Numbered from the stretch's first letter, positions 17,599-26,327 are shown. The stretch is 64,000 bases of DNA from Mycolicibacterium neworleansense (GCF_001245615.1 NZ_CWKH01000002.1:62001-126000); one strand, 5' to 3'. The notes: a model not told the origin generated them from the letters alone. A program made the numbers and translations.

Positions 17599-18081
17599 TC
17601 ATTTTGTTCGGTCCTGGGTCAACTGCTGGACGAGAGGCAGCGACCGGTATTCGACCGGCGTCGCCATCGCCAGCATCGTTTCGGAGTGCTTCACCCCATC
17701 GATCCGGTGCACCTGCTGGATGATGCCGAGCAGTTCCTGCTGGGTCTGAGCGGCGATACGGACCAGCAGATCGGCCCGCCCGGTCGTCGCATGTACTTCG
17801 AGCACGTGGGGGTACGCCCGCAGCGCCTCGATGATGGCGTCCATCTTGTTCTGGTCCGTTTCGATGCCGACGAAGGCGTGCACCGCGAACCCGAGCTCGG
17901 CGAGGTTGATGTTCGGTGGATAGCCACGGACCACACCGGATTCCTCCAACCGCTTCATCCGGGCCTGCACGGTGTTGCGGGCGACCTTCAGCCGCGACGC
18001 CAGCTCAAGGATCGGCAGGCGCGGATCGGACGCCAGCATCGACAGCAGCGCGGAATCGAGGGCGTCGAGCTTGATGGCCAT
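17599..18081 (-). CDS. Lrp/AsnC family transcriptional regulator
   Basis: 160 residues from ATG 18081 (MAIKLDALDSALLSML). N-terminal helix-turn-helix (LPILELASRLKVARNTVQARMKRLEE, residues ~21-46) and C-terminal RAM/ACT-like domain (VHAFVGIETDQNKMDAIIEALRAYPHVLEVHATTGRADLLVRI). Lrp-type proteins sense amino acids and wrap DNA as octamers. It is the first gene before IOR-LeuDH-permease in the same direction, so it most likely controls that operon. A perfect palindrome overlaps its own start codon. Confidence 0.92.
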   Translation of the reverse strand: MAIKLDALDSALLSMLASDPRLPILELASRLKVARNTVQARMKRLEESGVVRGYPPNINLAELGFAVHAFVGIETDQNKMDAIIEALRAYPHVLEVHATTGRADLLVRIAAQTQQELLGIIQQVHRIDGVKHSETMLAMATPVEYRSLPLVQQLTQDRTK

Positions 18082-18095
18082 GGGACATTGTCCCA
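18081..18095 (-). promoter_or_regulatory. Perfect 7+1+7 palindrome at the lrp start codon
   Basis: TGGGACATTGTCCCA is a perfect dyad whose first base is the last base of the start-codon complement. On the coding strand it contains GACAAT, a possible -10 placed 5 nt before ATG. A regulator bound here would block initiation, so it is a strong autoregulation candidate. Confidence 0.6.
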
Positions 18096-18116
18096 CTTGA
18101 TGAGTCGGCTGACGGA

Positions 18117-18965
18117 TCAGCTCGACTTGCGCCGCAAACCGCCCAACATCGCGACCACCACGCCGAACACCACCAGCGCACCACCGGCGGCCAGCGTCAG
18201 ATTGAGCCATTGATGCAGGCTGTCGATCGCGTGGCCGGCCATGGCGTCGGCGATCTGCCGGATGTCTCCGCTGGTGTGGTTGAGCGCCTCGTTGAGATAG
18301 CGCCGGCCGGTCTCCAGCCCGGCCCAGCCGGCCGCCCCCACCAGCAGCGCTGAAACACCCAGGGCGGCAAGGGCTTTACCACGGGCCCGGGCCGCAGCCA
18401 GCGTCAGCAGGGCGAATACGCCGGCCAGCACCGTCACCCCGACACTGACCCACGGGCCCCACACCGCCAGCGGACGCAAGATGCCCGGTCGCAAGTTGTC
18501 GGGCGCCGAGGACGCGATGGGAACCGTAAGGGTTTGCGGCACTTCGACTCCGAAGCCGGACAAGGTCTCGCGGAACGAGGCATCCGAGAGCATCGGGGCC
18601 AGGTCCACCACCCAGCTGCCGTCCTCGTTGCGGGACAGCCGGTCGGTGAACATCCAGGTGTGCGCAACCTGGTTGGCCAGCGCGAATTGGCCGGGGAAGT
18701 CCGGGCCCGCGGTGTAGGCGCCGGCCACGGCGCGGATCTGCCGCGCGTCCACCTCCGCACCGTTCTGCGCGGCCAGAGATTGCACCTGGGTGGTGAGTTC
18801 ACCGGCCACCGCCTGCTGCAGCTGCGGGTCTTTCGCCGCAGCCGCGGCGAAGGCCGAGTAGCCCTGCTGGTCGATGATGTTCTTCTGAACCCACGCGGAC
18901 GGCACCGCAGCGGCCAGCAGAACCGTCGTCAGCACCCACAGGAACAGCGTCATGACGAATCGCAC
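18117..18965 (-). CDS. Membrane protein with large extracytoplasmic domain, unknown function
   Basis: 282 residues. One N-terminal helix (LFLWVLTTVLLAAAVPSAWV), then ~135 residues outside (QQGYSAFAAAAAKDPQLQQAV... with Asp/Gln-rich stretches), then three C-terminal helices (residues ~165-275). GTG 18965 is preceded by GGAGGACGGC; an internal ATG four codons later is an alternative. Architecture resembles conserved actinobacterial proteins of unknown function. 35 bp upstream of the Lrp gene, between it and ppk2. Confidence 0.72.
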   Translation of the reverse strand: MRFVMTLFLWVLTTVLLAAAVPSAWVQKNIIDQQGYSAFAAAAAKDPQLQQAVAGELTTQVQSLAAQNGAEVDARQIRAVAGAYTAGPDFPGQFALANQVAHTWMFTDRLSRNEDGSWVVDLAPMLSDASFRETLSGFGVEVPQTLTVPIASSAPDNLRPGILRPLAVWGPWVSVGVTVLAGVFALLTLAAARARGKALAALGVSALLVGAAGWAGLETGRRYLNEALNHTSGDIRQIADAMAGHAIDSLHQWLNLTLAAGGALVVFGVVVAMLGGLRRKSS

Positions 18966-19000
18966 GCCGTCCTCCTAGTCTCGGGCGGCGGCCAGACTGC

Positions 19001-19858
19001 TCAGTCCGACAGGGCACGCCCCACGATCAGCGGATCGGCGTGGCCGACCACGTCAAAATCCTTGTTGTCGTAGTCGAACTTACCGAGCACATAGCGCATG
19101 GCGTTGATGCGGGCGCGTTTCTTGTCGTTGCTCTTGACCACGGTCCAGGGCGCGATTTCGGTGTCGGTCCAGGCGAACATGTCTTCCTTGGCCGCGGTGT
19201 AGTCCTCCCATTTGTCCAGCGACGCGAGGTCGGTGGGTGAGAGCTTCCACTGCCGCACCGGGTCGACCTGACGGATCGTGAACCGGGTGCGCTGCTCGGA
19301 CTGCGTGACGGAGAACCACAGCTTGGTCAGGCTGATGCCGTCGTTGACCAGCATCTGCTCGAACAACGGGGCCTGGCGGATGAATTCGGCATGCTGCTTG
19401 GGCGAGCAGTAGCCCATCACGCGCTCCACCCCGGCGCGGTTGTACCAGGACCGGTCGAACAGCACGATCTCACCGGCGGCCGGCAGGTGCTGCACGTAGC
19501 GCTGGAAATACCACTGGGTGCGCTCTTTTTCGGTCGGCTTCTCCAGCGCGACGACACGGGCCCCGCGGGGGTTGAGGTGCTCCATGAACCGCTTGATCGT
19601 GCCGCCCTTGCCTGCGGCGTCGCGGCCCTCGAAGACGATGACGTGCCGAAGCCCGTTGCCCTGGCTCCACTTCTGCAGCTTCAGCAGCTCGATCTGCAGC
19701 AGCCGCTTCTGCTCCTCGTACTCTTGGCGCGACATGCGGTCGGAGTACGGGTAGTTCTCCCGCCAGGTGTCCACGACCTCGCCGCCGGGCTCCAGCAACA
19801 GCACGGGGTCGTCATCGTCGTCGTCACGGACCGTATAGCCGGTGATGTCCAGAGTCAC
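19001..19858 (-). CDS. ppk2: Polyphosphate kinase 2
   Basis: 285 residues. Walker A GRDAAGKGG with Lys84, lid region FMEHLNPRGARVVALEKPTE, and Walker B FDRSWYNRAGVERVMG (Asp135), all class I PPK2 hallmarks. Transfers phosphate between polyP and nucleoside diphosphates (M. tuberculosis Rv3232c favours GDP). The N-terminus has a run of Asp residues (RDDDDDDP). GTG start with TACCGT (complement of 19865-19870) 6 nt upstream, so leaderless. A strong hairpin separates it from the upstream aldehyde dehydrogenase gene. Confidence 0.94.
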   Translation of the reverse strand: MTLDITGYTVRDDDDDDPVLLLEPGGEVVDTWRENYPYSDRMSRQEYEEQKRLLQIELLKLQKWSQGNGLRHVIVFEGRDAAGKGGTIKRFMEHLNPRGARVVALEKPTEKERTQWYFQRYVQHLPAAGEIVLFDRSWYNRAGVERVMGYCSPKQHAEFIRQAPLFEQMLVNDGISLTKLWFSVTQSEQRTRFTIRQVDPVRQWKLSPTDLASLDKWEDYTAAKEDMFAWTDTEIAPWTVVKSNDKKRARINAMRYVLGKFDYDNKDFDVVGHADPLIVGRALSD

Positions 19859-19872
19859 CGGCCGACGGTATC

Positions 19873-19905
19873 CACCCCGGCGAACACGAAGGTGTCGCCG
19901 GGGTG
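19873..19905 (-). terminator. Strong hairpin between aldehyde dehydrogenase and ppk2
   Basis: CACCCCGGCG / CGCCGGGGTG perfect 10-bp arms continue, after one bulged A, into ACAC-GAAG-GTGT. No U-tract follows. Located 26 bp past the aldehyde dehydrogenase stop on the transcribed strand and immediately before the ppk2 promoter, so it probably ends the former. Confidence 0.6.
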
Positions 19906-19931
19906 AACGCCCGGTACGTCGTTACCCGGAG

Positions 19932-21461
19932 TTACTTGGCCTTACGACGCGGACGAGCCAATGCCAGCTTGGTCAGGAGCTTGTTCATCCGAACGATGGC
20001 CTTCTCCGAGTTGTTGTAGTAGCTGCCGCCGGCGCCCACGCTGGTGCGCGGCACCACCACGGTCTCCTGCTTGCAGAACTTGCGCACCCCGTCGACGCCG
20101 CCGAAGCGGGCGCCGATGCCCGAGGTCTTCCAGCCGCCCATCGGCGCGGTGGTGCACATCAGGTTGGAGATGACGTCGTTGACGTTGACGGCGCCGCAGT
20201 CAAGCTGCAGCGCAATGGCCTTGGCCCGGTCGACGTCCTTGGAGAACACCGAGGCGCTCAGACCGTAGGGGCTGTCGTTGGCCAGCCGGATGGCTTCTTC
20301 GACCGAGGACACCTTCATGATCGGCAGGGTCGGCCCGAAGGTCTCTTCGGTCATGCAGGCCATCGTGTGATCGACGTCGACGAGCACGGTGGGCTCGAAG
20401 AAGCTGCCCCCGCCTTCGGGGCGCTTGCCACCGGTCAGCGCCTTGGCGCCGGCGGCGACGGCCTCGTTGACGTGCCGTTCGGTGATCGCGACCTGGCTGT
20501 CGTCGATCTGGGAGCCGAAGTGGTAGCCCTCGCCGGTGCCCATCTTGAGGTTCTCGACGGCTTTCACGGTGGCGGCGACGAACTGGTCGTAGACCGGATC
20601 GAGCACATAGACCCGCTCGACCGACACGCAGGTCTGGCCGGCGTTGAACATCCCGCCCCACACCGCGGCGTTGGCGGCCAGCTCGACGTCGGCGTCCTCG
20701 AGCACGATCATCGGGTCCTTGCCGCCGAGCTCCAGGCTCACCGGGGTCAGACGACGCGCCGCGCGCTCCATCACCTTGGCGCCCGTCGCGCACGAACCGG
20801 TGAACTGGATGTAGTCGGAGTTGTCGATGACGGCCTCGGACACCGCCCGCGCACCCTGCGCCAGGGCGAACACCTCGGGCGCACCGGAATCCAGCCAGCC
20901 GCGCAGCAGCACCTCGGCGGTCAGCGGGGTGCGCTCGGACGGCTTGAGCAGCACCGCGCACCCGGCGGCCAGGGCACCGATGGCGTCCATCATGGCGTTG
21001 GCCACGGGGTAGTTCCACGGCGCGATGATCCCGACGACGGGGCGCGGCCGGTAATGCACGGCAATCTTCTTGATCGACATGATCGGCAGCGCGGCCGGAC
21101 GGGTATCCGGCGCCATCGCCTCCTCGACGACCTTGATGTAGTACGAGAGGATCATGATCAGCAGCGGGACCTCTTGCGCGGCGTCCATGGCCGACTTGCC
21201 GGTCTCGGCGATCAGGAGTTTCTCGATCTCGTCGCGGTGGTCCCCCAGCCACACCGCGTAGCGGGCCAGCACCTTGGCACGCCCTTTGGCGCCGCGGGCC
21301 TCCCACTCCTTCTGAGCTTCCCGCAGCCCGGCCGCGATGCGCGGCACATCGGCGGCGTCGGTCCAGGTCACCTGGCCGGCGACGGCGCCGGTTGCGGGGT
21401 TGTAAATGGTGCCGGAACCCGTGAACTCTCCGGTCAGAGCTACCTCTGGCGTCGCTGTCAT
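19932..21461 (-). CDS. NAD(P)-dependent aldehyde dehydrogenase
   Basis: 509 residues from ATG 21461 (MTATPEVALTGEF); TAACAT (complement of 21469-21474) lies 7 nt upstream, predicting a leaderless mRNA. Catalytic Cys in FNAGQTCVSVERVYV, general-base Glu in LELGGKDPMIVL, cofactor region VVGIIAPWNYPVANAM, and EETFGPTLPI near the C-terminus. The C-terminal tail is basic (LARPRRKAK). Substrate cannot be assigned; succinate-semialdehyde or medium-chain aldehydes are possible. It is not the DUF779-linked Rv0458 type. Confidence 0.88.
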   Translation of the reverse strand: MTATPEVALTGEFTGSGTIYNPATGAVAGQVTWTDAADVPRIAAGLREAQKEWEARGAKGRAKVLARYAVWLGDHRDEIEKLLIAETGKSAMDAAQEVPLLIMILSYYIKVVEEAMAPDTRPAALPIMSIKKIAVHYRPRPVVGIIAPWNYPVANAMMDAIGALAAGCAVLLKPSERTPLTAEVLLRGWLDSGAPEVFALAQGARAVSEAVIDNSDYIQFTGSCATGAKVMERAARRLTPVSLELGGKDPMIVLEDADVELAANAAVWGGMFNAGQTCVSVERVYVLDPVYDQFVAATVKAVENLKMGTGEGYHFGSQIDDSQVAITERHVNEAVAAGAKALTGGKRPEGGGSFFEPTVLVDVDHTMACMTEETFGPTLPIMKVSSVEEAIRLANDSPYGLSASVFSKDVDRAKAIALQLDCGAVNVNDVISNLMCTTAPMGGWKTSGIGARFGGVDGVRKFCKQETVVVPRTSVGAGGSYYNNSEKAIVRMNKLLTKLALARPRRKAK

Positions 21462-21543
21462 GCCGCCTATGTTAATCACCGTGTGTGACCCACGTCGCAC
21501 CGGGGTTGACACCTGTCAAGTGGGAGCGCGGCCCCAGGCGCCC

Positions 21544-21596
21544 AGATCAACGAAATGGTCGCCCCGCGTGGGCGGGAACGACCATTCCGTTGATCT
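21544..21596 (-). terminator. Large 18-bp-arm hairpin downstream of the duplicated secreted protein gene
   Basis: AGATCAACGAAATGGTCG (21544-21561) is complementary at 17 of 18 positions to 21579-21596, with a GC-rich loop that can pair further (CCCCGC...GCGGG). Lies ~60 bp after the stop of the 21655-22788 gene, so it may be its terminator, although such long arms are unusual for one. Confidence 0.5.
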
Positions 21597-21654
21597 CGCG
21601 GAGCGGCGCAGAGCGCGGCTACCCCTCAGTGCCCCGCCCCGGCCGCCTCGTCGC

Positions 21655-22788
21655 TCAGTCGTCCGATTTCTTGGATTCCGCCTTCTTCGGGCTGAGCTTC
21701 TTGGCCGTGTTCTCGGCGGCTTCCTTGACCTTCTTCACGACTCGGTCCACGTTGGCCTTGGCCTTGTCGGCCCGCTTCTCGGCCCGGTCCCTTGCGCCGT
21801 CGAGCGAGGCGTTGAGGCTGGTGACGTGAGGCTTGAGCTTGTTCACCTTGGGCGCGTCGGTGTCCGGCTCATCCGCGGCCGAGGACGTCCGGTTCTGAGC
21901 GCTGAACGTCGTCGGCAGGCTGCCGTCCTCGTTCACCTCGACCCCGAGAACGTTCGCGGCCGCGACGCGCACCGCGTTCCGTGCGCCGAGCATCTGGTTG
22001 TTGCGGAACTGCATGAGGGCGCCGTCGCCGGTCGGGTCGGTCGGAATGCCGTTGGTGCCGCCGCCCAACGATTCGGGCAGCGCCTCCGCGAGCCCCTCGA
22101 TGGTCGGGTCGATCACCCATTGCGGGGCATCGATGTAGTTGCGGATGGCCTTGTACAGCTCGACGTTGTCACCGGATGCCATTGCCTCGGCGACGGCGGC
22201 CAGCCCCACGACCCCGAGCACGGTGCCGTTGACGGCCCGCACCGCCGACTCCTGCATGCCCGCAGCGAGCGCCGCGGTGTAGTTCTCGTTGGGCCACGGC
22301 TTGTCGACTCCGAGGGCCGAGGCGAACTGCGCGTTGATGGCATCCCGCAGTCCCAGCAGTTCGTTGTTGCGGAACTGCATGAAGTCGCCGTCATCGGCCG
22401 TTGTGTTCGTCACGTGGTCCGAACCACCGCCGAGCTCATCCGGCAACGTGATGGCGATCGCCTCGATCAGCGGGTCGGCGACGTAGAGCGGTGAATCGAC
22501 GATCTGCCTGATCTGGGAGAACAGCCTCTCGTTGTCGCCGGCCGCGAGTTGCGCGGCGAGGACGAACGGAGTCAGTGGTGCCTGCGCGAACTGGTCGGCA
22601 AGCCGTTGGCCGGCCAGGAACGCCAAGCCGAGTTGATTCATCCCCTCGAAGCTGGCCATCAAGGACGCCGATGCGTCCAGGATGCGCGGCGGCGTCGGTG
22701 GTGACACCACCACCGGGGTCATGGCGATGACGCTGGCGCCGGCGATGGCGACACAAGCGGTCAGGCTGCTCGAGACACGACTGTTCAT
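21655..22788 (-). CDS. Secreted protein with internal duplication and Lys-rich tail
   Basis: 377 residues. N-terminal signal peptide (SSLTACVAIAGASVIAMTPVVV, then PPTPPRI). Two homologous modules: LFSQIRQIVDSPLYVADPLI...DELGGGSDHV...GDFMQFRNNELLGLRDAIN (about residues 88-165) and LYKAIRNYIDAPQWVIDPTI...ESLGGGTNGI...GALMQFRNNQMLGARNAV (about 200-275). The last ~60 residues are rich in Lys/Ala (ADKAKANVDRVVKKVKEAAENTAKKLSPKKAESKK), recalling the heparin-binding tail of HBHA. GAGGGGA precedes the ATG. No enzymatic motif; likely surface-exposed. Function unknown. Confidence 0.72.
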   Translation of the reverse strand: MNSRVSSSLTACVAIAGASVIAMTPVVVSPPTPPRILDASASLMASFEGMNQLGLAFLAGQRLADQFAQAPLTPFVLAAQLAAGDNERLFSQIRQIVDSPLYVADPLIEAIAITLPDELGGGSDHVTNTTADDGDFMQFRNNELLGLRDAINAQFASALGVDKPWPNENYTAALAAGMQESAVRAVNGTVLGVVGLAAVAEAMASGDNVELYKAIRNYIDAPQWVIDPTIEGLAEALPESLGGGTNGIPTDPTGDGALMQFRNNQMLGARNAVRVAAANVLGVEVNEDGSLPTTFSAQNRTSSAADEPDTDAPKVNKLKPHVTSLNASLDGARDRAEKRADKAKANVDRVVKKVKEAAENTAKKLSPKKAESKKSDD

Positions 22789-23184
22789 GGACGAAATCCC
22801 CTCGGATGACTAGATGTTGGGCTGACCGATTGCTCGGCTCGCGCAGCAAATTACGCCGACGAAAGCGATTTCTCAGGTTTTTCTCAGGCCGTATTTGCGT
22901 TTGCAACTAATCGATCGCTCAACACCGTTGCCGCAAAGCCGCAAATGTTGCCATCGGCCCAGTTCGCCTGCTGCTGACATGATTTGCCGACCCACCCTGA
23001 AGAATCCGAAACTCTTGCGGCACGCAACTGCCTCGGTCAGCACGCCGGGCTGAATGATCAAGCGATACTTGACACTTAGGCTTCGGCCAGAATTCAAGAT
23101 CAATGGGATTGACGGGATGCTGATCACGATCCGCACGTCCCGAGTTGCCATCCCGGGAAACGTCGGCGTCCGACAAGCGGTCGC
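22789..23184. promoter_or_regulatory. 396-bp gene-free stretch with 11-bp-period direct repeat
   Basis: No credible gene: open frames here lack start signals and family similarity, and the DNA is relatively AT-rich. At 22869-22888 TTTCTCAGG occurs twice with an 11-bp period (CCTGAGAAAAACCTGAG on the coding strand), 81-100 bp before the secreted-protein start. The same box lies before the PGRS gene at 34539-34558. Confidence 0.5.
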
Positions 23185-23757
23185 TCAGCGAAGCTCAGAT
23201 GCGGGGCTACCCACGGTGCCAGATCGCCCGTCGCACGCCCACAGGGCCACCATGCCCACCACTGAAGTGCCCAGCAACAGTCCGCCGACAGTGTCGGTGA
23301 AGTAGTGAAAAGTCATTCCCAGGCCGAACATGCCCAGCAGGACGAGGCCGGCCGCGACGATCACCGACCACAGGCCCACCCCGGCAACCAGGACCAGCAG
23401 ACCCGTCACCACCACGAGAAAGGTGGTGTGACCGCTGGGATAGGCCAGCGCGCCGCCTTTCTCCCTGCCGAAGACGGGCTTGAGGACCCGCACGATGGCG
23501 ATGGCCACCAGCGGGCTCACCACCATCGCGAGTGCCAGCCGATTCCGGTGCTGCCGCACGGCGACGACGATGCCGATGACCAATGCGGCCGTCAGGACCG
23601 CGGGAGTGGTGACCCCCAGCAAGGCCGTCGCAGCAGAACCCAGGTCACTGCCGAGCCGCTGAAACCAGCTGTCGACCGGGAGCGGCGCCCCGCGGACGGC
23701 CCAGCCGAGCAGCACCATGCCGGCGAAGCCGATCGGCGGCCACCACCGGGCGATCAA
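23185..23757 (-). CDS. PAP2-family membrane phosphatase
   Basis: 190 residues from TTG 23757, which overlaps the DinB stop (TTGA). Six hydrophobic segments. PAP2 motifs: LKPVFGREKGG (weak C1), YPSGHTTF (C2), and FHYFTDTVGG (C3, His and Asp). Likely dephosphorylates lipid phosphates such as undecaprenyl-PP or phosphatidate at the outer membrane face. A much longer open frame upstream runs antisense-like through the DinB gene and is rejected. Confidence 0.78.
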   Translation of the reverse strand: MIARWWPPIGFAGMVLLGWAVRGAPLPVDSWFQRLGSDLGSAATALLGVTTPAVLTAALVIGIVVAVRQHRNRLALAMVVSPLVAIAIVRVLKPVFGREKGGALAYPSGHTTFLVVVTGLLVLVAGVGLWSVIVAAGLVLLGMFGLGMTFHYFTDTVGGLLLGTSVVGMVALWACDGRSGTVGSPASELR

Positions 23758-24272
23758 GGGATGATGCCGCGCAGATACGCCGCCTGGCCCAAGTGCTGGG
23801 CGCAATCGTCGATGATGCTGACCAGCCGTGCGCTCGCCGTCACCGGCGGATCCCACCGCGTATCGACGATGCGGCCGAGGTCTTCGGCGGTCACGCCGGC
23901 GATGTAGGCCAGCGTCACCTTGTGCACCGCCAGGTAGTACCCGGCCAGCAGGTCGGCCGGGGCATGCACCTTCGCAACGTCCTGTGGGCTGTGCCCGTAT
24001 CCGATGTCGTTGCCGGGCAGGTCGAGCCCGAACCGGTCTTTCCAGCCATCGCGGGTCCAGACCTGCTCGATGCCCGCGATGTCGCACAACTGCAGGTCCT
24101 GGCAGCGGGCGCTGTGCCAGATGAGCCAGGCGATGCTGTTGGCCTGCGGGGTGGGGCGGTAACTCGAGACCTCTTCGGTCAATCCGTCGGTGAGGTCGTC
24201 GACATGCTCGATGAGCCGGGTGAATGCGTCGCGCAGCAATTCTCGGACGGCATCGGAATCAGCGGCAGCCAT
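23754..24272 (-). CDS. DinB/DUF664-family protein
   Basis: 172 residues from ATG 24272 ([17 protein letters not shown]). Four-helix DinB fold with conserved metal-site histidines: [23 protein letters not shown] and [15 protein letters not shown]. Members are thiol (mycothiol) transferases or isomerases of unknown substrate. TAGCGT (complement of 24280-24285) 7 nt upstream supports the start and a leaderless mRNA. Divergent from the kinase, 55 bp apart; coupled to the PAP2 gene. Confidence 0.8.
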   Translation of the reverse strand: MAAADSDAVRELLRDAFTRLIEHVDDLTDGLTEEVSSYRPTPQANSIAWLIWHSARCQDLQLCDIAGIEQVWTRDGWKDRFGLDLPGNDIGYGHSPQDVAKVHAPADLLAGYYLAVHKVTLAYIAGVTAEDLGRIVDTRWDPPVTASARLVSIIDDCAQHLGQAAYLRGIIP

Positions 24273-24279
24273 GGCCTCG

Positions 24280-24320
24280 ACGCTACTCGCGAACCGCCCC
24301 GTCACGGTCCCGACTACGAT
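24280..24320. promoter_or_regulatory. Divergent leaderless promoters of DinB and kinase genes
   Basis: TAGCGT on the minus strand (complement of 24280-24285) is 7 nt from the DinB ATG, and TACGAT on the plus strand (24315-24320) is 7 nt from the kinase ATG. The two -10 elements lie back to back in a 55-bp gap with no ribosome-binding site for either gene. Confidence 0.55.
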
Positions 24321-24327
24321 CACGGGC

Positions 24328-25833
24328 ATGCCGTTGAATACCGGCGACGTGTTCGCCGGGTACACGATTCAACGTCTGCTCGGCTCCGGCGGCATGGGCG
24401 AGGTGTATCTCGCGCAGCATCCGCGGCTCCCTCGCCAGGATGCGCTGAAGATCATGCCGGCCTCGCTGACCAGTGATGCCCAATACCGCGATCGCTTCAA
24501 CCGCGAAGCCGACATCGCCGCCTCGCTCTGGCATCCCCACATCGTGGGCCTGCACGATCGCGGTGAGTACGAGGGGCAGCTGTGGATCGCGATGGATTAC
24601 GTGGACGGCACCGACGCCGCGCGCTACGTCCGCGAGCACCATCCCGGCGGGATGCCGCTGCGCGAGGCGGTCGAGATCGTCACCGCCATCGCCGAGGCAC
24701 TCGATTACGCGCACGAACGCGGCCTGCTGCACCGCGACGTGAAACCCGCCAACATCCTGTTGGGCAGCCCGGAGGCGGCCCGGCGTCGAATTCTGTTGGC
24801 CGACTTCGGTGTTGCCCGCCGGATCGACGACATCAGCGGGATCACCGCCACCAACATGGCCGTCGGCTCGATGGCCTACTCCGCCCCCGAGCAGCTGCTG
24901 GGGCAGGCGATGGACGGAGGGGCCGACCAATATGCCTTGGCGGCCAGTGCGTTTCAGCTCCTGGTCGGGCATTCGCCGTTCCACCATTCGAACCCCGCGG
25001 TGGTCATCAGCAAGCAACTCAACGAGCTCCCGCCGAGCCTGCGCACCATCCGCCCCGAACTGGCCCACCTGGATGAGGTGATGCTCAAGGGCATGGCCAA
25101 GGATCGGGATGGCCGGTACGGGCGGTGCGGCGATTTCGCGACAGCACTCGCTGACGCCAGGGCGACCACCCCGGTTGCCAAACGACCTCCCGCCGCCCAA
25201 CCGGCGGCACCGCAACCGGTTGCCGCTGAGCCGCCGCGGATCATCTCAGCTCCGGCCTTCACCTCACCCGGGCCTCCGATTGTCAGCGCGCAGCACCACT
25301 CCCCCACCTGGTCGGGCCCCAGCCCGATCCCCCGGCGCCCCGAGAAGCACAGCGCGGCAAGGGTTGTGGTGCCGATCGTGCTGGCAGTGCTGCTGGTGTG
25401 CGCCGTCGGCTTCGCGATCAGCCAGTTTGTCCGCGCCACTCCGACGGCGCGAGACACCCCGTCCTGGCAGCCGTATGTCGAGGCCGCCGAGACCTTCGCG
25501 CTGCACACCGTCACCGTCAGCGCCGACACCGTGGACACCGATCTCGCGATGATCATGGACGGCGCCACCGACGAGTTCCGGGCCGATCTGCAGAACCAGG
25601 CGCCTCAGATCAAACGCAAGGCCCAGGAATTGGGCGTCAAGACCGACGGAACCGTCACCGGAGCGGGCGTCGAATCATTGTTCTCGGATGAAGCGGTCGT
25701 GCTGGTCACCGTCGACACCAAGGTAACCGTCACGACCAATCGGGTCGGCGTCGTTTCTCTGCAGCGGGTCAGGGTCACGGTGGAGCATGTCGACGGCAGC
25801 TACAAGGCCTCGAAGCTGGAGTTCGTGAACTGA
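24328..25833 (+). CDS. Pkn-type transmembrane Ser/Thr protein kinase
   Basis: 501 residues. Kinase domain residues ~12-270: Gly loop [12 protein letters not shown] Lys41 (DALKIMP), catalytic HRDVKPAN (Asp137), DFG at 159-161, and SAPEQLLG. A Pro/Ala-rich juxtamembrane linker follows (~270-338), then one TM helix at ~343-362 ([19 protein letters not shown]), and a ~135-residue extracellular domain. Closest in layout to PknF/PknI/PknJ. The extracellular domain resembles the protein encoded directly downstream (EYR/EFR...TGAGVESL or RNTGVESL), so the pair may form a sensing unit. Confidence 0.92.
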   Translation: MPLNTGDVFAGYTIQRLLGSGGMGEVYLAQHPRLPRQDALKIMPASLTSDAQYRDRFNREADIAASLWHPHIVGLHDRGEYEGQLWIAMDYVDGTDAARYVREHHPGGMPLREAVEIVTAIAEALDYAHERGLLHRDVKPANILLGSPEAARRRILLADFGVARRIDDISGITATNMAVGSMAYSAPEQLLGQAMDGGADQYALAASAFQLLVGHSPFHHSNPAVVISKQLNELPPSLRTIRPELAHLDEVMLKGMAKDRDGRYGRCGDFATALADARATTPVAKRPPAAQPAAPQPVAAEPPRIISAPAFTSPGPPIVSAQHHSPTWSGPSPIPRRPEKHSAARVVVPIVLAVLLVCAVGFAISQFVRATPTARDTPSWQPYVEAAETFALHTVTVSADTVDTDLAMIMDGATDEFRADLQNQAPQIKRKAQELGVKTDGTVTGAGVESLFSDEAVVLVTVDTKVTVTTNRVGVVSLQRVRVTVEHVDGSYKASKLEFVN

Positions 25834-26324
25834 TGCGGACACGGACGCGCGGTTGGACATCGCTGATCATCGCCCTCGTCGTCGGGGTCGTCGTGGCTTC
25901 CGGCCTGGGGTTCTGGCAGCTGTCGGTCAAGGGCCAGCCGGCGCCGGCACCCATCGCCGACGACGATCATGCCCGTGAGCAGGTCACCGGTTTCGTGGCC
26001 ACCAATGTGGTCAAGATGCTGAGCTTCACTCCCACGACCAGCCGGGCCGAAATCGATGCGGTCACCGAACTGCTGACCGGCCCGGCGGTCGACGAGTACC
26101 GGAAGACGATCCGCGCGAAGGCCGACAACGTCACGCAGTCCGCGACGGTCCGCAACACCGGGGTGGAGTCGCTGACGGCCGACGACGCCGAAGTGGTGGC
26201 ATTCGTCGACCAGACAAGCGAGACCACGGGCAACGACCAGTCGACCAAGGACGCGCTGGCCTACCGGGTCAGCCTCACCCGCGTCGACGGCGACTGGCGG
26301 ATCTCCGAACTCGAACCGCTGTAG
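25833..26324 (+). CDS. Membrane-anchored Mce-associated-like protein, kinase partner candidate
   Basis: 163 residues; its ATG overlaps the kinase stop by one base (TGATG), so it is translated with the kinase. One N-terminal TM helix (LIIALVVGVVVASGLGFWQL), then an extracellular domain of NTF2-like/Mce-associated type. Shared features with the kinase sensor domain: a D-E-(Y/F)-R helix, (A/R)xTGVESL, a D-E/D-A-x-V strand and a C-terminal VDG(D/S)...L strand. Function inferred as a ligand-binding or accessory protein of the kinase. Confidence 0.75.
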   Translation: MRTRTRGWTSLIIALVVGVVVASGLGFWQLSVKGQPAPAPIADDDHAREQVTGFVATNVVKMLSFTPTTSRAEIDAVTELLTGPAVDEYRKTIRAKADNVTQSATVRNTGVESLTADDAEVVAFVDQTSETTGNDQSTKDALAYRVSLTRVDGDWRISELEPL

Positions 26325-26327
26325 CGG

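Noticed and set aside
21544..21596. Possible type I-E CRISPR repeat
   Set aside because: The CCCCGCGTGGGCGGGAAC core resembles such repeats, but there is only one copy, no spacers and no cas genes.
22873..23176. Two overlapping 85-92-codon frames in the gap
   Set aside because: No SD or leaderless signal, no similarity, AT-rich regulatory DNA; treated as non-coding.
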